Part shown: positions 9,034-20,298 of the stretch, piece by piece
Position numbering within the stretch: position 1 is the stretch's first letter
Layout: the number at the start of each line of letters is the position of its first letter
Assembly (NCBI RefSeq): GCF_900109175.1
Contig: NZ_FNZE01000004.1
Coordinates: 124,001 to 188,000, forward strand
Source: Pseudomonas linyingensis
GTDB taxonomy: Bacteria; Pseudomonadota; Gammaproteobacteria; Pseudomonadales; Pseudomonadaceae
DNA: 64,000 nt
Direction of reading: 5' to 3'
Notes under the pieces: generated by a model
Told to the model about the DNA's origin: nothing
The model's database searches: none
Seen by the model: the letters and a program-made list of their open reading frames with translations, nothing else
Made by a program: the position numbers and the translations under genes

Positions 9034-12000
9034 TCAGTTGAGCAACTCAAACTCCACGCTCATCGGCGCACTGCCGCTATGGCAGCGGTAACGAACCGGG
9101 CCGTGATAGGTGAAAGGTGCGGCCTTGCCTGCTTGCTTGCGATCCTCACGGACAAACAAGTGCACGCTCAGCCCGCGCTTTTCATGCTCGATGATTTCCC
9201 GGCCACGCTTATTATCGGGCGTAGTCGAATTTTGGCTTTGCCAGTGAAAGGTGCGCTCGTCGATCCAGTGATCCAGATAACGGTGCTCTTCGGCCTTGCC
9301 CTGCTTGTTCAGGGTCACCAGCAATACGTGGGACTTAGCCTCGGCCAGGAACACGTGCCCGACATTCCAACTGCCAGTATTGAACTCCACGCCGAACAAC
9401 GGCGGAATCTCCTCGCGCATCAGCCGTTGCCCCACCGCCATTTCCAGCGGATCGAGCACTGCCCTGAGGCGGGCAAAAGTGCGCAGTTGCTCGCGCAACT
9501 CTTCGGTCACCGGCATATCGGCGTAGTCGGGGTTGTTGGCGCGCAGCACGTAGCTGCCGTCGCGCTCCTTGAGGATGACCCGTAGCAGGTATTGGTTGTC
9601 ACCGGCACCGTCCTGGCGCTCTATGGCCATGATCGAGCCGGTGATGGAGCCCGCACTGCTCGGGTTGATCTGCTCCAGCAGCAGGTAGTCGCCATCATTG
9701 ATGGGATTTTTGCCGCCATTCATCGAGTTGCCCGAGGCGCGGGCGATGAAGTGGCGGGCGGGATCGAGACGGCCATGCCCTTCGCCGAGGAATCGGTACT
9801 CCTCGCAATCGGCCGTGCCGGTCTTGAAGTGGCCGCAGGCAATTTTCAGGTTGGGGAAGAACGGCAATTCGGTGCCAGGGCGCTCAATTGGGACTGGCGG
9901 ATCCCCGGGTTTCTCAGGCACCACGTAGGCTGCCAGGCGGTAGTCCAGCAGCTCCTGCAGTAACTCGGCCAATACGGGCGCCTGCGCCTCGGCCACCGCC
10001 CGCGTGGGGCGCAGCGCTTCGCCGTCGATACGGAAAAATACCCGCTCGCCGGGTTTGCGCGGACCGCCCGTCCAGGCGGCGACGGGATGGTCTAGCCAGT
10101 GACGCTGCCATGGCGCATCCACACCGCTATTCCCCTGACGCAACACTGCTGGCAGATCCGCCAGCAACGAGCGGCGGCGCTGCAGCGTCTGCCAGCCGCG
10201 CGCGGCCAAGGCGCTCAAGGACGGCGCCACGCGCCAGCCGTCCAGCTCCTGGAAAGCCTCCAGCAAGAGGATCTCAAGGCTGCCGGCGACTTTGCGCACC
10301 TCAACTTCCGCCAGGAGCACGTGCTGGGCGCTCAGCACCTCGCATTCGCTTGCAGTCAGATCGCCCATCGCCTCGACCAGCGCGAACCAGGAACCGAACT
10401 GCTTGCGCATCTCGGGCAAGCTGGCGCCGAAGCGATAGAACTCGGTCAGGCTCGGCCGCCGCCCCAGCCCTTCACGCAGCGCCTGGTAATCCTTCTGCAC
10501 GCCCTCACCATCCAGGGCCTTGAGGAAGTCGATCAACTGCAGGTCGTAATAGATGAAACAGCCGTCCGGCAATTCCAGGCGATGATCTTCGGCCGCACGC
10601 GCATAGTCGGCCAATTGCCGATGATTCATGCTGCGACCCATCAACGCCTGCGGCTTGTGCAGGAAGCTCTGGTGGTTGCCGATAAAGTCGAGCACCACCA
10701 ACTGCTCTTTACCCTGGGCCTTACGCAAGCCTCGACCCAGTTGCTGCAAAAAGAGGATTTTCGATTCGGTCGGGCGCAGCATCATCACCGTATCGATGGC
10801 CGGCAGGTCGACGCCTTCGTTGAACAGGTCCACCGAAAAGATCGTTTGTAGCCGACCGTCAGCCAATTGCTCCAGCGCTTCGCCACGCGACAAGGGCGAC
10901 GCGGCATATACCGCAGCGGCCCGGACCCCCTGCTGCTGGAAATACTCGGCCATGAACTCGGCATGCCGAATCGATACACAGAACGCCAGCGTCTTGCTCT
11001 GCGCGTGGCTGCGCCAGATTTTCAAAGCATGGCGGGCACGACTCAGGGTCGCCAATTTGCTGCTCAGCTGCGCGGGGTCGAAACGGCCGTTGCGCCAGGG
11101 GATTTCCGCGTAATCCACGCTATCGTCGAACACCCCGTAATAGTGGAACGGCGCGAGCAACTGGCTGTGGATGCCGGTGAACAAGTCGCGAGTGAATACC
11201 AGGTTGCCGTCGCACAGGGAAAGAATATCCGACTGGTCGGTACGATCCGGCGTGGCGGTCAGGCCGAGCAGGAAGCTCGGCGCAAAGTGGTTGAGCAGGC
11301 GGTGATAGGTCGGCGCGGCGGCATGGTGAAATTCATCGATCACCACGTAATCGAAGTGCTGCGGTACGAAGCGTTCGAGATGGGCGACGCGGCCCAGGGT
11401 CTGCACCGAAGCGCACAGCACATCCACCTGGCTATCGCGCTGCTGGCCCCGATAAAAACCAACCCGCGCGGTCGGCCGAATGCGCAGGAAGGTTTCCGCC
11501 GCCTGATTGAGGATCTCCTCGCGATGAGCGACGAACAGCACCCGCCGCGCGCCGAACTGCTCGGCATCGAAGGCGGCCAGCCAGGTCTTGCCCAGACCGG
11601 TGGCGAGTACCACCAGGCCGCGGCGGTAGCCCTCGGCACGACTGCGCAGCAGGGCCTGCAGCGCCTCGACCTGGATGGCGCTCGGCTGCGGTGTCGGCTC
11701 TTGCTCCTGACTCCCCGGCGCAATCGCCCGTGGCGGCGGGATGCGCCGCGCTTCGTAGGCGTCGATCCAGGCATCGGACAGCGGCCTGGCCCGCGGGTGG
11801 GCGAACAACTCGTCGAAACGCCGGCGCGCCTCGAGAAAACCCGCATCGCCCGGATAGTCGATGCGGTAGTTCCACTCCAGGCCATCCTGCAGCGCCTGAC
11901 GGCTGATATTGCTGGAGCCGATAAAGGCCTGGCCGCGTAACGGGCCGTGCTGATCCACAGCGGCGAACAGGTAAGCCTTGATATGGAAGCTGCTGCCGGC

Positions 12001-12351
12001 GCTTTCATAGACGCGCACCTCGGCGCCCTGCTCTTGCAGCAGCATCAAGCGGCGCAGCGCGTCGGGATCGGTGATGTCGAGATAATCGCTGGTGATGATG
12101 CGCAACCGCGCCGGCCCCAGTGCCGCAGAGATCTCGTCGCTGCGCGTCAACGCGCCCAGCAAGTCCGGCAACAGCAGGCGCAGACCGGTGCTTTTGACGA
12201 AGGCCACCGCCATGTCGATTTCGCTGGCGGCGTTGATCGCTGCGCACAGGTGCGGCAGGAAATGATCGGCTTCGCCGCCAGTGACCAGGCGTGCCGGCGC
12301 GCTGACGGCGCTGGCGCTGCGGTGCTCGGAAGGGTCCCACTTATCGTTCAC
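9034..12351 (-). CDS. Multidomain PLD-nuclease / SF2 helicase / DUF3427 protein
   Basis: 1105 residues, with a GTG start preceded by AAGGA. Domains seen: a phospholipase-D-like domain (1-200) with HIK at 123-125 and GSSN at 145-148; an SF2 helicase with Walker A ATGLGKTW (250-257), DEFH (339-342), TATPDRTD (365-372) and QQLGRGLRKA (536-545); a linker; a LexA/S24-like segment (about 866-950, SGNSMNGGKNPINDGD and LRANNPDYADM); and the C-terminal DUF3427 region (about 980-1105, TFHWQSQNST, HLFVRED, GPVRYR). It presumably translocates on DNA and cuts or recognises modified or foreign DNA. That role is inferred. Base composition looks slightly less GC-rich than the flanks, consistent with acquisition. 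Confidence 0.85.
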   Translation of the reverse strand: MNDKWDPSEHRSASAVSAPARLVTGGEADHFLPHLCAAINAASEIDMAVAFVKSTGLRLLLPDLLGALTRSDEISAALGPARLRIITSDYLDITDPDALRRLMLLQEQGAEVRVYESAGSSFHIKAYLFAAVDQHGPLRGQAFIGSSNISRQALQDGLEWNYRIDYPGDAGFLEARRRFDELFAHPRARPLSDAWIDAYEARRIPPPRAIAPGSQEQEPTPQPSAIQVEALQALLRSRAEGYRRGLVVLATGLGKTWLAAFDAEQFGARRVLFVAHREEILNQAAETFLRIRPTARVGFYRGQQRDSQVDVLCASVQTLGRVAHLERFVPQHFDYVVIDEFHHAAAPTYHRLLNHFAPSFLLGLTATPDRTDQSDILSLCDGNLVFTRDLFTGIHSQLLAPFHYYGVFDDSVDYAEIPWRNGRFDPAQLSSKLATLSRARHALKIWRSHAQSKTLAFCVSIRHAEFMAEYFQQQGVRAAAVYAASPLSRGEALEQLADGRLQTIFSVDLFNEGVDLPAIDTVMMLRPTESKILFLQQLGRGLRKAQGKEQLVVLDFIGNHQSFLHKPQALMGRSMNHRQLADYARAAEDHRLELPDGCFIYYDLQLIDFLKALDGEGVQKDYQALREGLGRRPSLTEFYRFGASLPEMRKQFGSWFALVEAMGDLTASECEVLSAQHVLLAEVEVRKVAGSLEILLLEAFQELDGWRVAPSLSALAARGWQTLQRRRSLLADLPAVLRQGNSGVDAPWQRHWLDHPVAAWTGGPRKPGERVFFRIDGEALRPTRAVAEAQAPVLAELLQELLDYRLAAYVVPEKPGDPPVPIERPGTELPFFPNLKIACGHFKTGTADCEEYRFLGEGHGRLDPARHFIARASGNSMNGGKNPINDGDYLLLEQINPSSAGSITGSIMAIERQDGAGDNQYLLRVILKERDGSYVLRANNPDYADMPVTEELREQLRTFARLRAVLDPLEMAVGQRLMREEIPPLFGVEFNTGSWNVGHVFLAEAKSHVLLVTLNKQGKAEEHRYLDHWIDERTFHWQSQNSTTPDNKRGREIIEHEKRGLSVHLFVREDRKQAGKAAPFTYHGPVRYRCHSGSAPMSVEFELLN

Positions 12352-12600
12352 GCGTCACGTCCTTGCCCTGCTGCACTCCCATCGAGCGGCCATGCTATCA
12401 CTCCGCCAGCCCCCTGATCCCCACCAGCAGCGCCCTCAGCACCGCGCTCCAGCGGATGCAGACGGCCAACCTGGAAGCCATGCACAACTGCAGTCCGGCG
12501 CGTCCCTCTTGCCTGGCCGGCGAACATGGCCAACACTCGCCACCAGCGGCGGCGCAGTTTGGCGCGGCCTTATCCAATGATCGAAAGTGCGAGTATCACC

Positions 12601-12948
12601 ATGTCGGACAGAACAGGTAGCAGCGCCAGCTACAGGCAGCGCGAGTCGGGGTATCGGGACAAGGCCCTGAAGATGTATCCGTGGGTCTGCGGACGCTGCG
12701 CGCGGGAATTCGCCTATTCCAACCTGAGCCAGCTGACGGTCCACCATATCGACCACAATCACGACAACAATCCGGCCGATGGCAGTAACTGGGAGTTGTT
12801 GTGCCTGTACTGCCATGACCACGAGCATTCCAAGTATTCGATCTACAACGGCGAAAACGGCAGCGCGGTGATTCCCGGCGAGAAGTCGCCGCAGGTGAAG
12901 CACAATCCGTTCGCCAATCTGAAGTCGCTGATCGACGAAAAGAAGTAA
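12601..12948 (+). CDS. yajD: YajD-like HNH nuclease family protein
   Basis: 115 residues from the ATG at 12601. It has the YajD layout: YPWVCGRCAREF supplies a CxxC (Cys30, Cys33), then VHHIDHNHDNNPADGSNWEL is the HNH core, then LLCLYCHDHEHSK supplies the second CxxC (Cys68, Cys71). These four cysteines probably bind structural zinc. The activity of YajD proteins is not established. An upstream in-frame ATG at 12526 would add 25 residues without family similarity. It is divergent from the helicase island and could be ordinary core genome. Confidence 0.8.
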   Translation: MSDRTGSSASYRQRESGYRDKALKMYPWVCGRCAREFAYSNLSQLTVHHIDHNHDNNPADGSNWELLCLYCHDHEHSKYSIYNGENGSAVIPGEKSPQVKHNPFANLKSLIDEKK

Positions 12949-13086
12949 CTCGCCGAGCGACCGCCGCCCCCGGCCGCGGTGTCGACCAGTGGCACTGAAA
13001 CCCCTCGCCACCCAGCTGGTTTTCCCGCTGGGCCAGCGGCGCTCCTGTTAACATGCGCGCCAACCAGAATGACCAGGAACAATTCC

Positions 13087-13773
13087 ATGCAAGAGCACGA
13101 AAAGCCGCTCGACGAAGCGGAAATCGATGAACTGAACGAGCTGCTGTTCAGCTACTCGGAAAAGGTCGAGCAGGACCATGCCAAGGACAGCCAGGAAGTG
13201 GACTGCGTGTTCAGCATTTCCGAGCTGGACGGCTTTCTCACCGCGGTGCTGACCGGGCTCAACCCGATTTCGCCGTCGGAATGGCTGCCGGCGCTGTGGC
13301 GCGGCAAGCTGCCGAAGTTCGAGTCGGAAGCCGAACTGCAGAAGCTAACCGACCTGCTGATGCGCCACATGAACGCGCTGGCCAACAGCCTGTTCGAGGA
13401 CCCGGAAAGCTTCGCGCCGATCTACGAGATCAGCGAGGAGGACGGCAGCGAGGAAGTGGTGGTCGACGAGTGGTGCTACGGCTACATGCGCGGCGTCGAG
13501 CTGCGCGAGAAGGACTGGGCAACCCTGCAGGAGGCGCAGCCGGAACTGCTGCTGCCGTTCATGCTGCTCAGCGGAGCCTATTCGCTGGAAGGCGAAGAGG
13601 AAGTCACCGAGGAGGAGCGCGAAGAGATGCGTGAAAGCCTGCCGGATCTGGTCTTCGCCATTCGCGATTTCTGGATGACCGAGGCGGAAAAGCCCAAGGC
13701 ACCGAAGACCGGCCGCAACGATCCGTGCCCGTGCGGCAGCGGCAAGAAGTTCAAGCAGTGCTGCCTGCACTGA
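13087..13773 (+). CDS. YecA/UPF0149-family protein with C-terminal SEC-C zinc motif
   Basis: 228 residues from the ATG at 13087, with AGGAAC upstream. The body is an acidic all-helical UPF0149 domain (LDGFLTAVLTGLNPISPSEW; DEWCYGYMRGVELR). The last 20 residues are a SEC-C motif, NDPCPCGSGKKFKQCCLH, which binds zinc through CxCx(8)CC/H. SEC-C tails are found on SecA and on many unrelated proteins. The function of this group is not known with certainty. A strongly acidic stretch (EGEEEVTEEEREEMRE) precedes the tail. Confidence 0.85.
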   Translation: MQEHEKPLDEAEIDELNELLFSYSEKVEQDHAKDSQEVDCVFSISELDGFLTAVLTGLNPISPSEWLPALWRGKLPKFESEAELQKLTDLLMRHMNALANSLFEDPESFAPIYEISEEDGSEEVVVDEWCYGYMRGVELREKDWATLQEAQPELLLPFMLLSGAYSLEGEEEVTEEEREEMRESLPDLVFAIRDFWMTEAEKPKAPKTGRNDPCPCGSGKKFKQCCLH

Positions 13774-13919
13774 TGTCGCACTGACATTTCGCTGAATGCG
13801 CCTATTCTCCCTCGCCCATTGCGGCGAGAAGGGGAATAGGTGTTGGCCGCTACCCGCTCCTTCTATTGACGGCCGGCAACAGTCTCTATAAAAAGCATCA
13901 CCTCAGGAAACTCTGAGGA

Positions 13920-13996
13920 AGTAGTCATTCCCGCCCAGGCGGGAATCCAGAAGGCCCGTGGCAGCTGGGCTTCCGCCTGTGCGGGAGCGACGACAA
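13920..13996. repeat. Intergenic palindromic repeat (REP-like) before the MvaU-like gene
   Basis: The left arm (GTCATTCCCGCCCAGGCGGG and following) and the right arm (CGCCTGTGCGGGAGCGACGAC) are imperfect reverse complements separated by a short centre. The left arm itself folds (CCCGCC/GGCGGG). It has the look of the dispersed CGTCATTCCCGCxxAGGCGGGAAT repeats of Pseudomonas and relatives. It occupies most of a 341-base gap (13774-14114); nothing else could be recognised in that gap. Confidence 0.6.
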
Positions 13997-14114
13997 GTGG
14001 TTTTTCAGACTTCCCCTTAATCCGTGGCGAAAATAGGCGCAAGGAGTGCGCGGATTTCGCGTACCCGGATATTCTTCTTATTGCAGACCTCCCCTATCCA
14101 CCCGGAGAAATTTG

Positions 14115-14471
14115 ATGTCCAAACTGTTGGAATTCCGCAAGGCCGAACAGGCCCTCAGGGAACAACTGGCGCGCCTGGAATCGCTCAAGCATGACAAAGA
14201 ACTCGAGCGCGAAATCGAGTTTGAAGACAAGCTCAAATCGCTGCTGAAGGAATACGGCTTCAAGCTGCAGAACATCGTCGACATTCTCGACCCGCAGCCG
14301 ATCCAGATTGCCGAACTCGAAGTTGGCCGGCGCGTGCGCAAGACGCAGATCTGGACCAACCCGATCACCGGCGAAGTGCTGCAAACCAAGAGCGGCAACA
14401 ACAAGACGCTCAAGGCCTGGAAAGCCGAACACGGCGAGAAGTTCGTCAGCACCTGGCTGCAGAAGGACTGA
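14115..14471 (+). CDS. mvaU: MvaT/MvaU-family H-NS-like silencer
   Basis: 118 residues from the ATG at 14115 (GGAG 11 bases upstream). The start MSKLLEFRKAEQALREQLAR and the coiled-coil region to about residue 60 resemble Pseudomonas MvaU more than MvaT. A short linker leads to the DNA-binding domain with NPITGEVLQTKSGNNKTLKA, the counterpart of the R/K-GN minor-groove hook. Such proteins oligomerise and silence AT-rich, often horizontally acquired, DNA. The gene is single and follows a repeat-rich gap. Confidence 0.85.
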   Translation: MSKLLEFRKAEQALREQLARLESLKHDKELEREIEFEDKLKSLLKEYGFKLQNIVDILDPQPIQIAELEVGRRVRKTQIWTNPITGEVLQTKSGNNKTLKAWKAEHGEKFVSTWLQKD

Positions 14472-14630
14472 GACCCGCGCGGTCTCGACCTGCACGACCG
14501 CTGCCCCGGCGCCGACCCGCAGCGCCGGGCGCCGGGCGCCGCCGCCCCTGCGACGCTCGGCCGGTAGCCTGGCACGCGCTTTTCTCGCACACTGGCGGCC
14601 CTCCACACCGACCCTGTCAGGGAGTGATTC

Positions 14631-15818
14631 GTGTCGCCTGCCGCCTTGCGTCTTCGCCCTGCCCTCTTCCTTGTCCTCCTGCCGCTGATGCTGCTGGCGT
14701 GGTTCGCCTGGCGCCACTGGCAAGGCCCGCTGCTGCCCGCCTATCAGCTGGAGCTGCGTCCGCTGGTGCAGCGCGTGGTGGCCAGCGGCGAGGTGAGCAG
14801 CCAGTCGCTGGCGCGCATCGGCAGCGAGCTGACCGGGGTGATCAAGACCCGCCGTGTGCGCGAGGGCGATCTAGTCCAGCCGGGCGACCTGCTGCTGGAG
14901 CTGCACGACGACGAACAACAGGCCCGCCTGCGCGAAGCCGAGGCGGCGCTGCGCCAGCTGACCGACTCCAGCCGGCCGCAGGCGCTGGCGGCGCTGCGTG
15001 AAGCGCAGAGCAATCTCGACCAGGCCAGCCGCGAACGCCAGCGCCGAGAGGCGCTGTTCGCCCGCCAGCTGCTCTCCGCCGAGGCCCGCGAGCAGGCGCG
15101 CCGCGCCGAAGTGAGCGCCCGCGAGGCCCGCGCGCGCGCCGAACTGGCCGCCGCCGCGCTGGCCAGCGACGGCAGCGAGGAACAGGTGCTGCGCCAGCGC
15201 CTGGAGCAGGCCCGCGCCACCCTGGCCAAGACCCGCATTCATGCCCAGGTCGCCGGCACCGTGCAGACGCGCAATGTCGAGCCGGGCGATCTGGTGCGTC
15301 CCGGCGACACCCTGCTGGAGATCGCCCGCGCCGGCAGCCGCGAGATTCTCCTGCCGCTTGACGAGAAGAACCTCGCCCCGGTGGCCCTCGGGCAGAGCGC
15401 GCGCATCGTCGCCGACGCCTGGCCCGGGCGGGTGCTGGCGGCCCGCGTCAGCTATATCGCCCCGGCGGTGGATACCGCCCGCGGCACCGTGGACGTGCAC
15501 CTGGACCTCATCGAGCCGGCCGATTTCCTGCGCCAGGGCATGACCGTATCGGTGAACATCGACACCGCACGCCGCGAGCGCGCCCTGGTGATCGCCAACG
15601 ATGCCCTGCGGCGGATCGCCGGCGAACGCGCCGAGGTGCTGCGCGTGCAGGACAACCGCGTGGAGGCGGTGAGCGTGCGGCTCGGTCTGCGCAGCACCGC
15701 GCTCAGCGAGGTGCTCGACGGTCTGAGCGAGGGCGACCAGGTGCTGGTCGCCGACGCCGAGCCCGGCCAGCGCGTGCGCCTCGCCCTGCAGGCGCTGCCC
15801 GCCGGCGTGACGGAGTAA
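14631..15818 (+). CDS. HlyD-family periplasmic adaptor of an ABC exporter (DevB/MacA-like)
   Basis: 395 residues, GTG start at 14631 with GGGAGTG upstream. One N-terminal membrane helix (about 8-24) anchors the protein. Next come a biotinyl-lipoyl half (ELTGVIKTRRVREGDLVQPG), a long charged alpha-helical hairpin (about 95-195), the second lipoyl half (AQVAGTVQTRNVEPGDLVRP) and a beta-barrel domain. It is the first gene of a three-gene operon followed by a permease (4 bases later) and an ATPase. By family it links the inner-membrane ABC transporter to an outer-membrane channel. The exported substrate is not evident. Confidence 0.85.
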   Translation: MSPAALRLRPALFLVLLPLMLLAWFAWRHWQGPLLPAYQLELRPLVQRVVASGEVSSQSLARIGSELTGVIKTRRVREGDLVQPGDLLLELHDDEQQARLREAEAALRQLTDSSRPQALAALREAQSNLDQASRERQRREALFARQLLSAEAREQARRAEVSAREARARAELAAAALASDGSEEQVLRQRLEQARATLAKTRIHAQVAGTVQTRNVEPGDLVRPGDTLLEIARAGSREILLPLDEKNLAPVALGQSARIVADAWPGRVLAARVSYIAPAVDTARGTVDVHLDLIEPADFLRQGMTVSVNIDTARRERALVIANDALRRIAGERAEVLRVQDNRVEAVSVRLGLRSTALSEVLDGLSEGDQVLVADAEPGQRVRLALQALPAGVTE

Positions 15819-15822
15819 GCCG

Positions 15823-17761
<1,939 letters not shown>

Positions 17762-17839
17762 GGCAACTCGCGCGGCGATTGCCCAGCACCGACGATGGCC
17801 AAGGCTGCGCCGTTGACCTCCCTGCGAGTTGGCAAGGCC

Positions 17840-19258
17840 CTACAGCACGCGGAAATTCTTGAACTGCCAGGGATCGTCGGCGTCGAGATCCTCGTCGAAC
17901 AGCCGGCCGCGGCCCTCGAGCGGGGTCCAGTCGCTGTACACGCCGAGCAGCTCGCCGAGGTAGGGCCGGCAGAAGTCGAGGATCTCGGCGAAGGGCAGCT
18001 CGTCCGGCTCGACCACCCCGCACGCCGGATTGCGCATCGTCCAGAGCATCCCGGCAAGCACCGCCGCCGTCACCTGCAGGCTGGTCGGGCTGTTGGCCGG
18101 GCACAGCGCCCGCGCCTGCTCGACCGACAGCCGCGAGCCGTACCAGTAGGCACCGCCGTCGTGGCCCATCAGCAGCACGCCCAGTTCGTCGACGCCGCTG
18201 AGCAGACCGTCGCGCAGCAGGCGGCAGCGCGGCTGCAGCCGCCAGTTGCGGCCGGCCAGCTCGTCCAGCGACAGCACGGTGTCGTCGCAGGGGTGGTAGG
18301 CATACAACACGGTCGGTCGGTACTCGGGCTGTTCGCTCGCGCCCAGGGTGAAGTAGTCGGCGATGGAGATCGCCTCGCCATGAGTGATCAGGAAGGCGTG
18401 CTGCGGGCCGGCCAGCGGCGTCCAGCTGCGCACCCGGGTGGCCGCCCCCGGCCGCTCCAGATAGATCGCCGCGCGACTGCCGTAGCCGTGGCCGCGACCG
18501 TCGGCCGGGAAGTGCCGCTCGTGGCTGCCCCAGCCCAGCTCGACCGGCTGCAGCGCCTCGCTGACGAAGCCCGGCACCGACCAGGTGTTGACGAACTCGT
18601 CCGGCACCTTGCGCTGGCGATCCACCTGCCAGTCGCGCTCGGCGATGTGGATGACGCGCACGCCGAGGCGCTGCGCCAGGCGCGCCCACTCGCCACGGCT
18701 GGCTGGCACCGGCTGCGGCGCGCCATGGCCGGCTGCCAGTTCGAGCAGCGCCATCTTCAGCAGGTGCGAGACCAGCCCCGGGTTGGCGCCATGGGCCAGC
18801 ACCGCGGTCGGCCCGGGGTCGTCCGGGCGGCGCAGCGCCAGTGCCGCCTCGCGCAGGGCGTAGTTGCTCCGCTGCGCCGCCGGCAGGTGGCGATCCACGT
18901 AGCCACCGGCCCAGGGCTCGATGCAGGCGTCCAGGTACAGCGCGCCGCGCTCGCGGCACAGCTCGACCAGGGCGATGCTGCTGACGTCGACCGACAGGTT
19001 GAGCAGGAAGTCGCCCGGCCCGAGCCGCGGCGCAAGCTCCGCGCGGTAGTTGCTGGCGGTGAGGCACACCGTCCGATGACGGATGCCGGCCTGTGCGGCC
19101 TGGTCGAGGCCCGCGGCGTCGGCGGCGAGGATCTCGATCTGCGCAGGCTTGAGGTCGAGGTGGCGCAGCAGCAGCGGCAGCACGCCCTGGCCGATGCAGC
19201 CGAAGCCGAGCAGGACGATGTGCCCGGTGTAGGCCTGGCGCTGGTGCGGAATATCCAA
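17840..19258 (-). CDS. hss: Homospermidine synthase
   Basis: 472 residues, the usual length. The NAD-binding Rossmann motif LGFGCIGQG is at residues 17-25, and VLAHGANPGLVSHLLKMALL and the long C-terminal catalytic half are typical. The enzyme makes sym-homospermidine from putrescine (or putrescine plus spermidine) using NAD+ as a prosthetic cofactor. The start is probably TTG at 19258, preceded by a purine-rich GAGGGGGGAAGG; no better ATG is close. It is a single gene, convergent with the ABC exporter. Confidence 0.88.
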   Translation of the reverse strand: MDIPHQRQAYTGHIVLLGFGCIGQGVLPLLLRHLDLKPAQIEILAADAAGLDQAAQAGIRHRTVCLTASNYRAELAPRLGPGDFLLNLSVDVSSIALVELCRERGALYLDACIEPWAGGYVDRHLPAAQRSNYALREAALALRRPDDPGPTAVLAHGANPGLVSHLLKMALLELAAGHGAPQPVPASRGEWARLAQRLGVRVIHIAERDWQVDRQRKVPDEFVNTWSVPGFVSEALQPVELGWGSHERHFPADGRGHGYGSRAAIYLERPGAATRVRSWTPLAGPQHAFLITHGEAISIADYFTLGASEQPEYRPTVLYAYHPCDDTVLSLDELAGRNWRLQPRCRLLRDGLLSGVDELGVLLMGHDGGAYWYGSRLSVEQARALCPANSPTSLQVTAAVLAGMLWTMRNPACGVVEPDELPFAEILDFCRPYLGELLGVYSDWTPLEGRGRLFDEDLDADDPWQFKNFRVL

Positions 19259-19333
19259 TGGCCTTCCCCCCTCGCTGACTTCCTGTGACGGACCTCAGTA
19301 TAGGAAGCCTCTCGCGGGAGGGCGCTGGCGCGT

Positions 19334-19359
19334 TGCCGGCCGCCGCCTGGCGGCCGGCA
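19334..19359 (-). terminator. Strong hairpin after etfA
   Basis: A perfect 11-bp stem (TGCCGGCCGCC with its complement) and a GCCT loop lie 10 bases beyond the etfA stop. There is no T-run, so it may act as an mRNA 3'-end stabiliser or a Rho-assisted terminator. Confidence 0.45.
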
Positions 19360-19368
19360 CGGCCGGGG

Positions 19369-20298
19369 TCAGAGCGCGCGCCCCAGTTCGGGCACCGCCT
19401 CGAACAGGTCGGCGACCAGGCCGTAGTCGGCGACCTGGAAGATCGGCGCCTCCTCGTCCTTGTTGATCGCCACGATCACCTTGGAATCCTTCATGCCGGC
19501 CAGGTGCTGGATAGCGCCGGAGATGCCGACGGCGATGTACAGCTGCGGTGCGACTATCTTGCCGGTCTGGCCGACCTGCATGTCGTTGGGTACGAAGCCG
19601 GCGTCCACCGCCGCGCGCGAAGCGCCCACCGCGGCGCCGAGCTGGTCGGCCACGCCGTAGAGCAGCGCGAAGTTGTCGCCGTTCTGCATGCCGCGGCCGC
19701 CGGAGACGATGACCTTCGCCGCGGTCAGTTCCGGACGCTCGGACTTGGCCAGCTCCTCGCCGACGAAGGCCGACAGGCCCAAATCCTCGGCACCCGTCAG
19801 CGTCTCGATGGCGGCGTTGCCGCCCTCGGCGGCCACGGCGTCGAAGCCGGTGCCGCGCACGCTGATCACCTTGATCGCCGCGCTGGACTGCACGGTGGCG
19901 ATGGCGTTGCCGGCGTAGATCGGCCGCTGGAAGGTGTCGGCGTCGATGACCTTGACGATCTCGGAGATCTGCTCGACGTCGAGCAGGGCAGCGACGCGCG
20001 GCAGCAGGTTCTTGCCGGCGGTGGTGGCCGGCGCCAGCACGTGGCTGTAACTCCTGCCCAGCGCGCTGACCAGCGGCGCGAGGTTCTCCGCCAGCTGGTG
20101 GGCCAGCGCGGGGTGATCGGCGACCAGCACCGTGCTCACCCCGGCGACCTGGGCGGCGGCCTCGGCCACCGCGGCGCAGTTGGCGCCGGCGACCAGCAGG
20201 TGGATGTCGCCGCCGATCTGCGCAGCGGCCGCCACGGTATTCAGGGTGGCCGCCGCCAGGGCGGCGTTGTCGTGTTCGGCAATGACGAGAATGGCCAT
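19369..20298 (-). CDS. etfA: Electron transfer flavoprotein alpha subunit
   Basis: 309 residues, full length. The C-terminal FAD domain carries [33 protein letters not shown] and the ETF-alpha signature region [20 protein letters not shown], ending in [15 protein letters not shown]. With EtfB it accepts electrons from acyl-CoA dehydrogenases and passes them to ETF-ubiquinone oxidoreductase. Its start overlaps the etfB stop. Its position at the end of a transporter operon opposite the liu operon suggests service to isovaleryl-CoA dehydrogenase. Confidence 0.95.
   Translation of the reverse strand: MAILVIAEHDNAALAAATLNTVAAAAQIGGDIHLLVAGANCAAVAEAAAQVAGVSTVLVADHPALAHQLAENLAPLVSALGRSYSHVLAPATTAGKNLLPRVAALLDVEQISEIVKVIDADTFQRPIYAGNAIATVQSSAAIKVISVRGTGFDAVAAEGGNAAIETLTGAEDLGLSAFVGEELAKSERPELTAAKVIVSGGRGMQNGDNFALLYGVADQLGAAVGASRAAVDAGFVPNDMQVGQTGKIVAPQLYIAVGISGAIQHLAGMKDSKVIVAINKDEEAPIFQVADYGLVADLFEAVPELGRAL

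Noticed and set aside
12352..12600. Small frames between the helicase and yajD as a possible antitoxin or third island gene
   Set aside because: None has a ribosome site, recognisable domain or codon bias better than chance; the gap is only 249 bases.
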